Below the pieces are notes generated by a model, which was not told the DNA's origin, did no database searches, and saw nothing but the letters and a program-made list of their open reading frames with translations. Shown piece by piece: positions 45,185-55,360 of a stretch of 64,000 nucleotides of DNA; the stretch's first letter is position 1; the number at the start of each line of letters is the position of its first letter. The stretch spans positions 186,001-250,000 of the forward strand of contig JAJFGR010000012.1 in the NCBI GenBank assembly GCA_021776025.1. The letters run 5' to 3'. Origin of the DNA: Alphaproteobacteria bacterium. GTDB taxonomy: Bacteria > Pseudomonadota > Alphaproteobacteria > Micavibrionales > Micavibrionaceae. Position numbers and translations under genes: made by a program.

Positions 45185-46120
45185 ATGAATGAATTCAACT
45201 CATCACTCCTGCGGGAAAAGTTTGTTATCCATGACGCCAAAGCTGGTGATGATGGGGCAACGACAGCACTCAGCAACCGCTTTGTCGTTGATCTGCATGA
45301 CAAGAAAAACAAGGTCATCGAAACATTCATCGTACGTGGCCACAACATGCATTCTGTCGTGCGGATGGCCGCGCGTATCATTTACGATTTTAATACGAGT
45401 GGGCCAATAGCAAACCGCGCAAAGTACGATTGGAGCAAAACTTGGGATTCAATCGTCAATGACTATGAATTTGCTTATAATTCACAGCGCTGGATTGCGG
45501 TTTACCATGAAGGAAAATGCACTTTTGCGGCTGGTGAACATCACCCTTTTCTTGACATGATCGAAAAATGTGACGAGGGCAATGACCAAGACTATGACTA
45601 TGCTATCCCCATGGCCGAAAAGCTCTTCCAAAAGGCCGGTAAGAATATCAAGATTGATCATGATGCCAATGTGGCGCTTTCGGTAAATTTTGAGAATAAT
45701 GAAGGTCGGCTTGGCATTATTTTACGTGGGTCTAATAAAACAACAACGTTCAGCTTTGCGACGCGCTCAAAAAAAGAAACAGATGCGTTCAATATTCCGC
45801 AATGTTTGGGCAGTGCGGCAGCCTTTTTAGAAGGGGTGCAGCTGGCCTTTTTGGTTGGTATGAATATGGAGAAGATCCGCATTGGCATTATTGAGCGTTT
45901 TTCTAAGGAAGAAAAGCAGACAAAAGAAGGCCGGGAGCGCCTGAAGCGCCTGAGCTCAGAGATTAGCAACTTGGAAAGTGCTTTTGATGTGCGCTACCGC
46001 CCGGAAAAGCCCGAATTCCACCTGCTTATGGCTGAAGCCGAAGAACTGGGACAGCGGATCTTAGAGCCGCCGGAGTCCAAAGAAAGCCATGACGGCGACG
46101 ATGAAGAGATGGTCGAATAG
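45185..46120 (+). CDS. Hypothetical protein
   Basis: A 311-residue soluble protein. The N-terminal part is mixed alpha/beta (RFVVDLHDKKNKVIETFIVR, then HSVVRMAARIIYDF). The last 80 residues are helical and highly charged, with a probable coiled coil (EEKQTKEGRERLKRLSSEI) and an acidic end. No catalytic motif or family was recognised. It may be a general alphaproteobacterial protein, but that could not be tested. Confidence 0.6.
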   Translation: MNEFNSSLLREKFVIHDAKAGDDGATTALSNRFVVDLHDKKNKVIETFIVRGHNMHSVVRMAARIIYDFNTSGPIANRAKYDWSKTWDSIVNDYEFAYNSQRWIAVYHEGKCTFAAGEHHPFLDMIEKCDEGNDQDYDYAIPMAEKLFQKAGKNIKIDHDANVALSVNFENNEGRLGIILRGSNKTTTFSFATRSKKETDAFNIPQCLGSAAAFLEGVQLAFLVGMNMEKIRIGIIERFSKEEKQTKEGRERLKRLSSEISNLESAFDVRYRPEKPEFHLLMAEAEELGQRILEPPESKESHDGDDEEMVE

Positions 46121-46207
46121 CCGGCTTTCTGGTGTATTGCCTTTAAATCTTGCAATATTTCCCATAATGATGTAGTTTTCTGCTCTCCTAAAACAGAGTA
46201 AAATGTT

Positions 46208-48004
46208 ATGGCCGTCAAAAAAAAAATAGCCTCCTCTGCTTATCTTCTTTCTGAAGGAGAAAAGCAGGAATATGCAGACTATCTTAACGCCGCCTTCAAG
46301 GAGGCGACCCAGTACAATGGGTCAGAAAAATCTCTAAACCAGCTCATCAAGGTTCTTAGTCAGCCGGAACGCTTCGTGCGCAAGCATAACAATGGAAAAA
46401 TATCAGAAGCACTCGAAGAGACTTTTGCAGATCAAGCCAAACCAGAACTTTCTCAAACACAGCCGGTCAAACTCGCTGATATTATGGTTGATGCCGGCGA
46501 GCGGTATTTTCAGAAACTCCGAGATGCTGGAGACTTATCGGAAACCTTTAAGCTCATGGCCAATGGCAATGCCGCCATTGTCCATTCAAATGCGACTTTC
46601 ATACAGTCTGACAAAATTGATGCGCAATCTGATTTTGATGCGCACGGCGGCACCTCCAATGACAATAGAAGACAAACAGAAACGCAGCCACGGGTCGCAT
46701 GGCTTATGGAAGGCTTAAAGAGTATCGGAATTTATGCCGATGATGTTATTTTCAGGGTTGGTAAAAACGATGCTGGAATGCGACGAGAAAATCCATATAT
46801 CATCATGGAAATTCCGCGCCTCCAAAAACAGATTGCTGTGAATAATGAAGTTGGCCAAGTGACCTTTGTGAGCAAAGAAATCCTTGGCTCCAAAGTCTAT
46901 GAAACACTGACGAAAAAACAACTAAAGTCCTTATCTTGCATTGAAGATGAACCCTGTAGAAACAAATCAACATGGTTAAAAAACATTCTAGGCCATCTTG
47001 TTGGCGGCCCGACTCACGAGCATGACCCCAAAAACAACCCTAAAAAAATTAACGTTAAGGCCTATGCTAAGAAAAGCTTCAAGCGTTCCTTTCCCTTATC
47101 AGAATATCTGATCGTCGAGTCTGCGCGCGCAACACAAGAGGCATCACCAGACGGCCGAATTCCATCAGCCCGGGACACCTTGATAGAACACGGTCCTTTA
47201 GCGGGCATCATAACTTGGGGCGCAGTGCATGTGGATTTAGTCCGTGGCAGAAGAGGTCTTCCCGGCGGTTCCACGCTTTCACAATGCCTGATGAAGCATG
47301 GGTTACGCGATAAAAAGATAGAGATTACCAAAGATAAAATATGGGAATGCGTACAATTACATCGCAAAAAATTCGGACATTGGCCCGAAAAACGTATGGA
47401 AGACAGCATCGAATTCAAACCATTGAAGGGCCGGACATGGGTAGAAGCGGATAGTTATTTAAAACAAAGAGAGTCTTCACTCTTCCAATTCATTACACAA
47501 AAGCGAATAAAGCTCGCGGGCGATATTTTTACAGCTGATAATATTTGGAATTCAATCAAAGACCATCATGAAAAAACCAACCAATGGCCAATGGTAAGCT
47601 CAGGTGTTATTCAAGGAGGTCCGTTAAAGGATCAAGAATGGGATCTTGTAAACACGATCCTCAAACAGGGCAATAAGCACCTACCCGGCAAGTCAAACTT
47701 ACAAGAATTTATAGATGAGCGCCGCCTTCGTTATACACGTGAAAACATTCTTGAATCGGCCAAGCTTCATTTTGAGGAAACTGGGCACTGGCCACATGAT
47801 AAAAGTGGAGAAATAGAATTTGGGCCTCTAAAATGTGGAAACTGGGGCTCTGCTGACAACGCATTGCGCAACGGTAACCAGCATTTACCCAAGGGTTCTT
47901 CCTTGCACTTACTCCTTGTCAAAGAAGGATTAAAAGCAAATAACTGGCGAAGCGTTCCTTCTGGCCGCCCGTCTGCTCCGCATAGAACACCTAATTCGCC
48001 ATAA
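46208..48004 (+). CDS. Protein with four tandem 65-residue repeats, unknown function
   Basis: A 598-residue protein. The first 280 residues have no recognised domain. From about residue 298 to 580 there are four tandem repeats (approximately 298-370, 373-437, 442-508, 510-580). Each contains a helix with an H-x-x-[KE]-[KE] segment, a [HQ]-W-P turn, a G-P-L-K core, a W, and a closing L-P-[GK]-[GK]-S-x-L segment; repeat 2 lacks part of the last element. The tail is Pro/Ser-rich. Modular repeats with conserved Trp-Pro turns often bind nucleic acid or protein, but no function is known here. The stop lies 37 bases from the convergent aconitase gene. Confidence 0.65.
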   Translation: MAVKKKIASSAYLLSEGEKQEYADYLNAAFKEATQYNGSEKSLNQLIKVLSQPERFVRKHNNGKISEALEETFADQAKPELSQTQPVKLADIMVDAGERYFQKLRDAGDLSETFKLMANGNAAIVHSNATFIQSDKIDAQSDFDAHGGTSNDNRRQTETQPRVAWLMEGLKSIGIYADDVIFRVGKNDAGMRRENPYIIMEIPRLQKQIAVNNEVGQVTFVSKEILGSKVYETLTKKQLKSLSCIEDEPCRNKSTWLKNILGHLVGGPTHEHDPKNNPKKINVKAYAKKSFKRSFPLSEYLIVESARATQEASPDGRIPSARDTLIEHGPLAGIITWGAVHVDLVRGRRGLPGGSTLSQCLMKHGLRDKKIEITKDKIWECVQLHRKKFGHWPEKRMEDSIEFKPLKGRTWVEADSYLKQRESSLFQFITQKRIKLAGDIFTADNIWNSIKDHHEKTNQWPMVSSGVIQGGPLKDQEWDLVNTILKQGNKHLPGKSNLQEFIDERRLRYTRENILESAKLHFEETGHWPHDKSGEIEFGPLKCGNWGSADNALRNGNQHLPKGSSLHLLLVKEGLKANNWRSVPSGRPSAPHRTPNSP

Positions 48005-48041
48005 ACCATGACCCTTGCCTTCGCAGGGACAGGCTTTTGTA

Positions 48042-50693
48042 TTACGCCGCCATATTGCGCAGAACGTAGTGCAAAATCCCGCCATTGAGGAAGTACTCAA
48101 CTTCATCAAGCGTATCAAGACGACAGAGAAGCGTGACATCTTCACTGCGCCCGTCGGCGTAGTTAACGGTCATGGCGACATCCTGGCCGGGCTTTAAGCC
48201 GCCGGAAATGCCGGAGATGTCGAAAGTTTCGCTGCCATCCAAGCCCAGAGTTGCACGGTTTACACCACCTTTGAATTGCAGCGGCAACACACCCATGCCG
48301 ATGAGGTTGGAGCGGTGGATACGCTCAAAGCTTTCGGTGACGACGGCTTTGACGCCGAGCAGCCGCGTGCCTTTGGCCGCCCAATCGCGCGATGAGCCAG
48401 TGCCGTATTCCTTACCGCCGATGACGACAAGCTGCGTCCCGTCTTTGCGGTATTTCATGGCCGCGTCATAAATGCTCATTTCTTTACCTGATGGCATATG
48501 CTTGGTATAGCCGCCCTCGGTTTCAGGAACCATTTCATTGCGGATGCGGATATTAGCAAAGGTGCCGCGCGTCATAACGCGGTCATTCCCCCTGCGCGAG
48601 CCATAGGAGTTAAAATCTTTTGGTGAAACCTTGTGCTCGACCAGATACTGCCCGGCCGGGTGTTCGGAGCGGAATGCGCCGGCTGGCGATATGTGATCGG
48701 TTGTTACAGAGTCGCCAAGAATTGCCAAAGGCCGCGCGCCTTTGACATCGCTCAGATTTTCCGGCTTCATGCCCATACCCTCGAAAAATGGCGGGTTCTG
48801 AATATAGGTCGAGCTGTCCTTCCAGCTATAGGTTTCGCTGGCGGCGGCTGTTCCGATTGCTTGCCATTCTTTTGTGCCTTTGAACACATCAGCGTAACGC
48901 TTGGTGAACATTTGCGAGGTGAGGCAATCACGCACGGTATCTTCAATTTCTTTGTTGGTCGGCCAGATATCTTTCATATAAATCTCCTCGCCATCAAGAC
49001 CATTACCCAGCGCGTCTTTATAGAGATCGACCTTCATTGAACCCGCAATTGCATAGACCACCACCAAAGGCGGGGAAGCCAGATAGTTTGATTTCACATG
49101 CGGAGAAATGCGCCCTTCGAAATTGCGGTTTCCTGAAAGGACCGAGGTTACATTAAGGTCGCCCGCATCGACAGCATCACCAATTGGTCCTGATAATGGG
49201 CCGGAGTTGCCGATGCAAGTTGTGCAGCCATAGCCAACGGTATCAAAGCCCAGCTCATTAAGGTCGTCTGACAGTCCGGCTTTGTCGAGATAATCAGTGA
49301 CGACCTGTGAGCCTGGAGCAAGAGATGTTTTAACCCATGGCTTAGTATGCAGACCCAGCGCGCGCGCTTTTTTTGCAACCAATCCAGCAGCAACCATAAC
49401 AGCCGGGTTTGACGTGTTGGTGCAAGAAGTGATCGCCGCGATGACAACATCGCCGTTATCGAGCATGTAATCCTCGCCTGCGACTTTTTCACATTTGTCT
49501 TCCGAACAGACTTTGGCAAAGCTAGAAACAGAGTCTGTCAATGCTATGCGGTCCTGCGGGCGTTTCGGGCCGGAGATTGCGGGTACGACATCGTCCAGAT
49601 CAAGATGCATTGTGGTGGTAAATTCCGGGTCAGGAGAATTGCCGTCACGCCACATGCCTTGTTCCTTGGCATAGGCTTCAACGACTTTGACGCGGTGTTC
49701 ATCGCGGCCGGTGAAGCGCAGGTAATTGAGCGTTTCCTCATCAATGGGGAAGAAGCCACAAGTTGCGCCATATTCGGGCGCCATGTTGGCGATGGTGGCT
49801 TGGTCAGCGAGCGTAAGGTGATCGAGGCCGGGGCCATAGAATTCAACAAACTTTCCAACCACGCCAAGTTCGCGGAGCATTTCGACAACGCGCAGCACAA
49901 GGTCGGTGGCAGTGGTGCCTTCTTTCATTTTGCCGGTTATTTTAAAGCCGACAACTTCGGGGATAAGCATCGAAATGGGTTGGCCCAGCATCGCAGCTTC
50001 AGCTTCAATCCCTCCAACGCCCCAGCCCAAAACGGACAGGCCGTTGACCATAGTCGTATGCGAGTCTGTGCCCACAAGCGTATCGGGATAAACAACGCCG
50101 CCCTCTTCCCAAACAGTCTGAGCAAGATATTCAAGATTGACCTGATGGCAAATGCCTGTTCCCGGCGGAACAACGCGGAAATTTTTAAAAGCGCTTTGCC
50201 CCCATTTCAAGAATTCATAACGCTCACTATTTCTTTTAAACTCATGCTCAACATTGGCCTGAAATGCTGATGGCGTGCCAAACTCATCAACCATCACGGA
50301 ATGGTCAATCACCAGATCCACAGGCACAAGCGGGTTGATTTTTTGTGGGTCACCGCCCAGAGATTTCATTGCTTCACGCATCGCGGCCAGATCCACAACG
50401 GCGGGAACACCAGTAAAATCCTGCATCAACACACGGGCGGGACGAAAGGCGATTTCTTGCGTGGATTTTTTGGCTTTCTGCCAATCTGCGATAGCTTGTA
50501 CATCTTCGGTCGTCACGGAGCGACCATCCTCGAAACGAAGCAGATTTTCCAGCAAAATTTTCAGCGTATAGGGCAGTTTTGAAATATCGCCGATTTTGTC
50601 CGCGGCGGTCGCCAGACTGAAATAATCGTAATTTTTACCATCTACGGTAAGCGTTTTGCGCGTTCCTAAAGAATCGTGGCCTGTGCGTGTCAT
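48042..50693 (-). CDS. acnA: Aconitate hydratase
   Basis: This citric-acid-cycle enzyme interconverts citrate and isocitrate with a 4Fe-4S cluster. The 883 residues match the AcnA/IRP type. Cluster cysteines are in [11 protein letters not shown] and [31 protein letters not shown] is the substrate-binding segment of the swivel domain; the N-terminal [19 protein letters not shown] is typical. The ATG at 50693 is chosen because a GGGGGAA site sits just before it and overlaps the upstream in-frame ATG at 50705. The isocitrate dehydrogenase gene lies 3 kb away on the same strand. Confidence 0.96.
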   Translation of the reverse strand: MTRTGHDSLGTRKTLTVDGKNYDYFSLATAADKIGDISKLPYTLKILLENLLRFEDGRSVTTEDVQAIADWQKAKKSTQEIAFRPARVLMQDFTGVPAVVDLAAMREAMKSLGGDPQKINPLVPVDLVIDHSVMVDEFGTPSAFQANVEHEFKRNSERYEFLKWGQSAFKNFRVVPPGTGICHQVNLEYLAQTVWEEGGVVYPDTLVGTDSHTTMVNGLSVLGWGVGGIEAEAAMLGQPISMLIPEVVGFKITGKMKEGTTATDLVLRVVEMLRELGVVGKFVEFYGPGLDHLTLADQATIANMAPEYGATCGFFPIDEETLNYLRFTGRDEHRVKVVEAYAKEQGMWRDGNSPDPEFTTTMHLDLDDVVPAISGPKRPQDRIALTDSVSSFAKVCSEDKCEKVAGEDYMLDNGDVVIAAITSCTNTSNPAVMVAAGLVAKKARALGLHTKPWVKTSLAPGSQVVTDYLDKAGLSDDLNELGFDTVGYGCTTCIGNSGPLSGPIGDAVDAGDLNVTSVLSGNRNFEGRISPHVKSNYLASPPLVVVYAIAGSMKVDLYKDALGNGLDGEEIYMKDIWPTNKEIEDTVRDCLTSQMFTKRYADVFKGTKEWQAIGTAAASETYSWKDSSTYIQNPPFFEGMGMKPENLSDVKGARPLAILGDSVTTDHISPAGAFRSEHPAGQYLVEHKVSPKDFNSYGSRRGNDRVMTRGTFANIRIRNEMVPETEGGYTKHMPSGKEMSIYDAAMKYRKDGTQLVVIGGKEYGTGSSRDWAAKGTRLLGVKAVVTESFERIHRSNLIGMGVLPLQFKGGVNRATLGLDGSETFDISGISGGLKPGQDVAMTVNYADGRSEDVTLLCRLDTLDEVEYFLNGGILHYVLRNMAA

Positions 50694-50705
50694 TATTTCC
50701 CCCAT

Positions 50706-51148
50706 AATGTGTCAGAATTTGACGTGAATAAGAGCATATCATGCACTGCAACAGTTTAAAATCCGTAAAAATACGTGTGAATTCAGTAATTTATAAAAAT
50801 TCAAGAAAAGGGCATGATATGTCCTTTTTTCTGCCACATTTGCAGGAGATACTAAAACTATAGACACAGATCAGAATTTCAAGAATTCAGACCTCTACCG
50901 TCTAAATATTAGCTCACTACCGTAATTATAACCGCTGCGCCTTACCAACGCAGCGGTTCTTACGTTTCCGGGCTGGATTTCACCATTTAAACTCCCCACA
51001 CATAAACTCATGAACAATAAGAAGCGCAGAAAAATCGGTATTGTCCGCGCAGGTGTTGGGACTGACCCTGCATTTGTTAGGCCCCGATGATCTGGTATTT
51101 GCACCTTATGATATGTATGGGCGATCTTGAGAGCGCCTTAAAAGCAGC
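50706..51148. other. Gap without a recognised gene, containing a strong hairpin
   Basis: The right-hand part probably holds nothing but leader sequence of the aconitase gene and remnants. A perfect 10-bp inverted repeat with a 9-base loop lies at 50930-50958. Short frames of doubtful reality occur around 51010-51130, for instance one reading SAQVLGLTLHLLGPDDLVFA without a good start. No tRNA could be folded. Confidence 0.5.
50930..50958. repeat. Perfect inverted repeat (10 bp stem, 9-base loop)
   Basis: AACCGCTGCG and CGCAGCGGTT pair completely around CCTTACCAA. There is no T run on either side, so it is not a standard terminator. On the - strand the loop reads TTGGTAAGG, the sequence often seen in the anticodon loop of tRNA-Thr, but no other tRNA arms were found. 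Confidence 0.8.
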
Positions 51149-51853
51149 TTAACGGCTGCGGCTGGCGGCGATCGGCGATCTATAATCCGGACACGTTGCC
51201 TGAACGCGCTTATATTCTTCGAGACTATCTATGGCCTGCTGCGCCTCGGCGCGTTCGATTTCTAGCTTTTTATATTCAAACTCGATGAGCTGAGAGACGG
51301 TCTTTTTCATGCGGTCAGAAACTGCTTGCGTATTTTCCGGCGGAATTGGACCAGCAATAAAGCCGCGCTGCTGCAAACCATCAAAAACTTTTTTACCAAT
51401 CGTTTTCGCATATTTATTGACAATTTTTCGATCGGCATTGACGTGCTTCATTTCGTGATTCAGAACCGCTTTATACATGCAGCGATCTTCCTTCACCTCT
51501 TTAGCAATGACAATTTTGGGCGTGATATTCAGTTCAATTGTGACTTTGTCGTACCACAGGCAAAAGGCGTTCATGCGCTGGGCTTGCTTATAATCCAGAG
51601 ATACTTCCGAACGCATGCCGATTTGCCCCTCCATAAAGCCATTTGTATGGGTGGCGCTATCATAGCTATAGGGATTGATGGTATCGATGCTTTGGCCCTG
51701 AAGCTGGCTGCCGCTACGCGATGTATCAATGACAAGCTCTTGCGTCTTTGGCACAACAGCAATCTCTGCCGCTTTTGGAATTTGACAAATACTCGGCGAA
51801 GATGCCGCCATAATCAGCAAAGAACCGGTTGTTATAGGATCAAATGGAAGCAT
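51149..51853 (-). CDS. Putative HExxH-type metalloprotease or related secreted protein
   Basis: A 234-residue protein. LNHEMKHVNADRKIVNKYAK contains an H-E-x-x-H motif (about residues 133-137), the zinc site of many metalloproteases. The N-terminus has a short hydrophobic stretch (ITTGSLLIMAASSPSICQ) that could be a signal or a weak lipobox. The C-terminal 90 residues are helical, ending in a probable coiled coil. No clear third zinc ligand can be assigned. The protease role is a hypothesis from the motif and could be false. Confidence 0.55.
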   Translation of the reverse strand: MLPFDPITTGSLLIMAASSPSICQIPKAAEIAVVPKTQELVIDTSRSGSQLQGQSIDTINPYSYDSATHTNGFMEGQIGMRSEVSLDYKQAQRMNAFCLWYDKVTIELNITPKIVIAKEVKEDRCMYKAVLNHEMKHVNADRKIVNKYAKTIGKKVFDGLQQRGFIAGPIPPENTQAVSDRMKKTVSQLIEFEYKKLEIERAEAQQAIDSLEEYKRVQATCPDYRSPIAASRSR

Positions 51854-51944
51854 TTTGATATCTCGCCAGGTGTTGAACCGCTCTGTTTAATAGTATATCA
51901 GGGGTATTAAAATTGTCTGAATACTTATTTAAAGGGCTTAAACT

Positions 51945-52226
51945 ATGGGTATGATTGCATATTTCGTTTCTCTGGCTTTCGATATTTATATCGGAATTAT
52001 TATTATCCAGATCGCGGTGAGCTGGCTGATGATCTTTGATGTGATCAATGCCAACAACGCACAGGCGCAAAATCTGATTGCGCTGCTCAAACGGGCAACA
52101 GACCCGGTTTATAAGCCTTTGCGTAAATATATCCCTCCGATTGGCGGGATCGACATTACACCGATTATTGTGATTTTGGGCTTGAATTTGGCTCGCGGCC
52201 TTATTATAGGCGCTTTATTTTATTAA
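51945..52226 (+). CDS. yggT: YggT-family membrane protein
   Basis: A 93-residue inner-membrane protein with two hydrophobic segments (about residues 2-28 and 69-92). The segments YKPLRKYIPPIGGIDITPIIVILGL and AVSWLMIFDVIN match the YggT family, which is linked to osmotic resistance and cell-shape functions. It precedes folD by 15 bases, likely in one operon. Confidence 0.88.
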   Translation: MGMIAYFVSLAFDIYIGIIIIQIAVSWLMIFDVINANNAQAQNLIALLKRATDPVYKPLRKYIPPIGGIDITPIIVILGLNLARGLIIGALFY

Positions 52227-52241
52227 GAGGATTAAACGCAC

Positions 52242-53081
52242 GTGAGCAGTACACAAATTATTGATGGTAAGGCAATTGCGGCCGGTTTACGCGAAGACCT
52301 CGCGGCGCAAGTTACGGCGCTGGGCGTTCAGCCGGGACTAGCGGTTATTTTGGTCGGGGATGACCCGGCCAGCCATGTTTATGTGCGTAACAAGATTAAA
52401 GCGTGTGAAAAGGTCGGGATTAAAAGCTTTGAATCACGCCTGCCGGAAAAAGTCACGCAGGCGGAAGTGGCGGCAGAAATCAAAGCCTTTAACGACAACC
52501 CGAGAGTGCACGGCATTTTGATGCAGCTCCCCGTGCCCGATCATTTGAATTCAGATGATTTGATCCATTTGATAGATCCAGCCAAGGATGTGGACGGGCT
52601 GACCTTTATCAATATGGGCAAATTGGTTGCTGGCGATGACAGCGGGATGGTGCCCTGCACACCGCAAGGCTCTTTGACGCTAATTAAAAGCGTCGAGGAG
52701 AATTTAAGCGGGAAACATGCTGTGGTGATTGGGCGGAGCCTGCTGTTCGGCAAGCCGATGGCGCAATTGCTTTTGGCTGAAAACTGCACAGTAACAACCG
52801 CGCATTCGCGAACTCAGAATTTAGAAGAGGTGTGTAAGCAAGCGGATATCCTTGTGGCAGCGGTGGGCCGGGCTAAAATGGTGAAAGGCAGCTGGATAAA
52901 ACCCGGCGCGATTGTCATTGATGTCGGTATTAACCGTCAGGAAGACGGCAAACTCTGCGGAGATGTTGACTTCACGCAAGCACAAGGCGTTGCAGGCGCG
53001 ATTACTCCTGTCCCCGGCGGCGTAGGCCCTATGACGATTGCCTGCCTACTGAAAAATACGGTGGCAGCAGCCAAAGCCTAA
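52242..53081 (+). CDS. folD: Methylenetetrahydrofolate dehydrogenase/cyclohydrolase
   Basis: This bifunctional enzyme interconverts methylene- and formyl-tetrahydrofolate, supplying formyl groups for PurH-type reactions. The 279 residues include the substrate segment [19 protein letters not shown] with the catalytic Lys near residue 54, [10 protein letters not shown], the NADP site [15 protein letters not shown] and the closing [11 protein letters not shown] motif. The start codon is GTG, with an AAGAGGA site upstream. Its stop is adjacent to the convergent secreted-protein gene. Confidence 0.95.
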   Translation: MSSTQIIDGKAIAAGLREDLAAQVTALGVQPGLAVILVGDDPASHVYVRNKIKACEKVGIKSFESRLPEKVTQAEVAAEIKAFNDNPRVHGILMQLPVPDHLNSDDLIHLIDPAKDVDGLTFINMGKLVAGDDSGMVPCTPQGSLTLIKSVEENLSGKHAVVIGRSLLFGKPMAQLLLAENCTVTTAHSRTQNLEEVCKQADILVAAVGRAKMVKGSWIKPGAIVIDVGINRQEDGKLCGDVDFTQAQGVAGAITPVPGGVGPMTIACLLKNTVAAAKA

Positions 53082-53822
53082 TTAATACACCATCATGCGA
53101 AACGGCGTGTAGCCATGAATTTCCTTGAGGGCGTCTTGCCGGGCTTTATACAACCGGGCAAATTTCTTTAAATCTCTTTGATCGTTAAATGTAAAAACAT
53201 GGGATTTAAACTTGTAGCCTTGCGGCCCTGTTTTAAGCAATAACTCAAGTAGCGCACGGTTGTTATGCGTCCAGCTCTGCGCCTCGACAAAGAAGGCCTC
53301 GGCGATACCGCGATTATATTTTAAAGAGCTGCGAATTGAAGAAGACGCGCCTTTTTCTTCCATTTCAGCTTCTATGTTCGCAATTTCTTTTTGATGAGCC
53401 TGACGCCAATACCTCAGAATAATTTCGGCACTTTTAATGTTTTTAATTTGTCCTTTGAGATTTACGGGAGACCCTAAAATTTCTGGTCCAGCGACCGAGG
53501 TCATATAGCGCCGAACCTCATAACCAAAATGATCGTACTCAGGAGGTATATCGACATAGATACCATGAATGAGGCGTTCAATCCGCTCATTCATAGAGCG
53601 TGGCGGGTCAAGCTTAAGAAAGGTGACCTCGTCAAAGACAGGCTCTGCGGGGGGGCTATATGGAAGCTGCTGATGGCCCTGCATGCCCGACTGCATGCCC
53701 AGCGCCTCTTTTTGCGCATCAGTGAGAGGAATCATAGATTGGGCTCGCGCGGGCGCAGCCACGGCCGCAACCAAGCTTACCAGCACAAAAACATTGCGAG
53801 CTATGAGCTGAAAATCCCTCAT
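53082..53822 (-). CDS. Secreted protein of unknown function
   Basis: A 246-residue protein with a signal peptide (FVLVSLVAAVAAPARAQS, cleavage near residue 28). The mature part is helical, Glu/Lys-rich, with an RYWRQAHQKEIANIEAEME segment. The ATG at 53822 is selected because the longer frame runs into the isocitrate dehydrogenase gene and adds a non-signal leader. It lies 19 bases downstream of that gene on the same strand. No family was recognised. Confidence 0.6.
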   Translation of the reverse strand: MRDFQLIARNVFVLVSLVAAVAAPARAQSMIPLTDAQKEALGMQSGMQGHQQLPYSPPAEPVFDEVTFLKLDPPRSMNERIERLIHGIYVDIPPEYDHFGYEVRRYMTSVAGPEILGSPVNLKGQIKNIKSAEIILRYWRQAHQKEIANIEAEMEEKGASSSIRSSLKYNRGIAEAFFVEAQSWTHNNRALLELLLKTGPQGYKFKSHVFTFNDQRDLKKFARLYKARQDALKEIHGYTPFRMMVY

Positions 53823-53841
53823 AGCTTTATTATAGCTGATT

Positions 53842-55299
53842 TTACTCGCCTTGCGCCACTGTGAAGCCGGGGACCCCATCGTAGTTGTGGAGCATTACCG
53901 ATTTGGTGAAGTTAAGATGAGCTTCATTCATGCGGTTCATCAGAGACAGCACCTGAGAAGTTTTGATATGTTCCCCGTTATCAGACATGAAACGCATGCG
54001 CCAGTTATCGGCGCAAAATGTGCCCTCTTTGCCATCGGGCCAAACTTTTGTGCCGCGGTTGGAAATCATGTGCAGTTTGAGGTTATCATTGATGCATTCA
54101 TTGATTTTTTCTGCCAGATCATCGGCGCTGCCATTCCAATTAATACCAATATCCACCCCGACACGTTCTTTCGGTACTTCAACACGCGGCTTTAAAGGTG
54201 GAAGTTTGAGACCGCCAGAGGGGACGGAGGAATAATCGATGACAGCGAGCGTTGTTGGTGTTTGGCCTAGGCGTTCGATTATGGCTTCGCACATACCATT
54301 GGTGCCGACCTTTTCTGCGCTTTGGTCTTCACGGTAGATATCACCGGTATGGATGCCATCTTCGATGGTTTTGAGCCATGCATTATGGATTTTAGCCGCG
54401 ACTTCTCCCTGACCGATATGCACCAGCATTTGCACCGCGCCGAGCAAGAGGCCCGAGGGGTTTGCTATACCCTGCCCTGCAATATCAGGAGCGGAACCAT
54501 GTACAGCTTCAAACATGGCGAAGTCCGAGCCTATATTGGCGGAGCCTCCTAAACCGACGGAGCCTGTGACTTCCGCAGCCACATCGGAGATGATATCGCC
54601 ATAGAGATTGCCCGTGACGATAACGTCAAACATTTCGGGGTGGGCGGCGACCTTGGCCGTGCCGATGTCGATAATCATGTGATCTTGTTCAATATCGGGA
54701 TATTCGGCGCCGATTTCATCGAAAACTTTGTGAAACAAGCCGTCCGAAATTTTCATGATGTTGTCTTTGGACATGCAGGTGACTTTTTTGCGGCCATTGG
54801 CGCGGGCATATTCAAAGGCGTAGCGCGAGATGCGTTCACAGCCGGGGCGAGAGATGATTTTTAGGGACGCCATCACGTCTTGCGACTGACGATATTCGAT
54901 GCCGCCATAGAGGTCTTCCTCGTTCTCGCGGACAATTACAAGGTTCATTTTCGGGTGATGGGTTTTGACGTAAGGGGCATAGGCCACACACGGGCGCACG
55001 TTCGCGTACAGGCTACATTGTTTGCGGATTGTTACGTTGAGCGATTTAAAGCCGCCGCCTTGTGGAGTGGTGATTGGCGCTTTCAGGAAGATTTTAGTGC
55101 GGTTCAGGGAGTCCCATGAGCTATCGGCGATGCCATTTGCGACGCCGCTTTTATAGACAGCTTCACCAATTTCAATTTCTTCAATATCGAGCTGCGCACC
55201 TGCGGCTTCTAATATCTTCAGCGTTGCATCCATAATCTCCGGGCCAATGCCGTCGCCACGCGCCACTGTGATTGGTGTCTTCTTAGTGTCTTGGATCAT
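53842..55299 (-). CDS. icd: Isocitrate dehydrogenase (extended type)
   Basis: This enzyme oxidises isocitrate to 2-oxoglutarate. The 485 residues are longer than the ~405-420 of many proteobacterial enzymes. The conserved core is present: RGDGIGPEIMDATL, SLNVTIRKQCSLYANVRP (substrate site), TGNLYGDIISDVAAEVTGSVGLGGSANIG and EAVHGSAPDIAGQGIANPSGLLL. A C-terminal extension of about 150 residues follows, as in the Thermus/Rickettsia-type enzyme. Together with aconitase it covers two adjacent steps of the cycle. NADP versus NAD preference was not determined; the symbol is by function. Confidence 0.88.
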   Translation of the reverse strand: MIQDTKKTPITVARGDGIGPEIMDATLKILEAAGAQLDIEEIEIGEAVYKSGVANGIADSSWDSLNRTKIFLKAPITTPQGGGFKSLNVTIRKQCSLYANVRPCVAYAPYVKTHHPKMNLVIVRENEEDLYGGIEYRQSQDVMASLKIISRPGCERISRYAFEYARANGRKKVTCMSKDNIMKISDGLFHKVFDEIGAEYPDIEQDHMIIDIGTAKVAAHPEMFDVIVTGNLYGDIISDVAAEVTGSVGLGGSANIGSDFAMFEAVHGSAPDIAGQGIANPSGLLLGAVQMLVHIGQGEVAAKIHNAWLKTIEDGIHTGDIYREDQSAEKVGTNGMCEAIIERLGQTPTTLAVIDYSSVPSGGLKLPPLKPRVEVPKERVGVDIGINWNGSADDLAEKINECINDNLKLHMISNRGTKVWPDGKEGTFCADNWRMRFMSDNGEHIKTSQVLSLMNRMNEAHLNFTKSVMLHNYDGVPGFTVAQGE

Positions 55300-55360
55300 A
55301 TGTTTAGTCTCCCCTTGGAATCAAAAGCTGGTGAGATTCTAGCATTGAAGTCTTTGAGAC

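Noticed and set aside
49605-50270. A 221-residue open frame on the + strand
   Set aside because: It lies wholly inside the aconitase gene on the other strand and shows no protein-like motifs.
50880-51000. A possible tRNA gene
   Set aside because: Only one arm (the anticodon-like hairpin) can be formed; no T arm or acceptor stem is found on either strand.
51010-51140. Short peptide frames reading like protein fragments
   Set aside because: They lack a supported start and are under 40 residues; not reported as genes.
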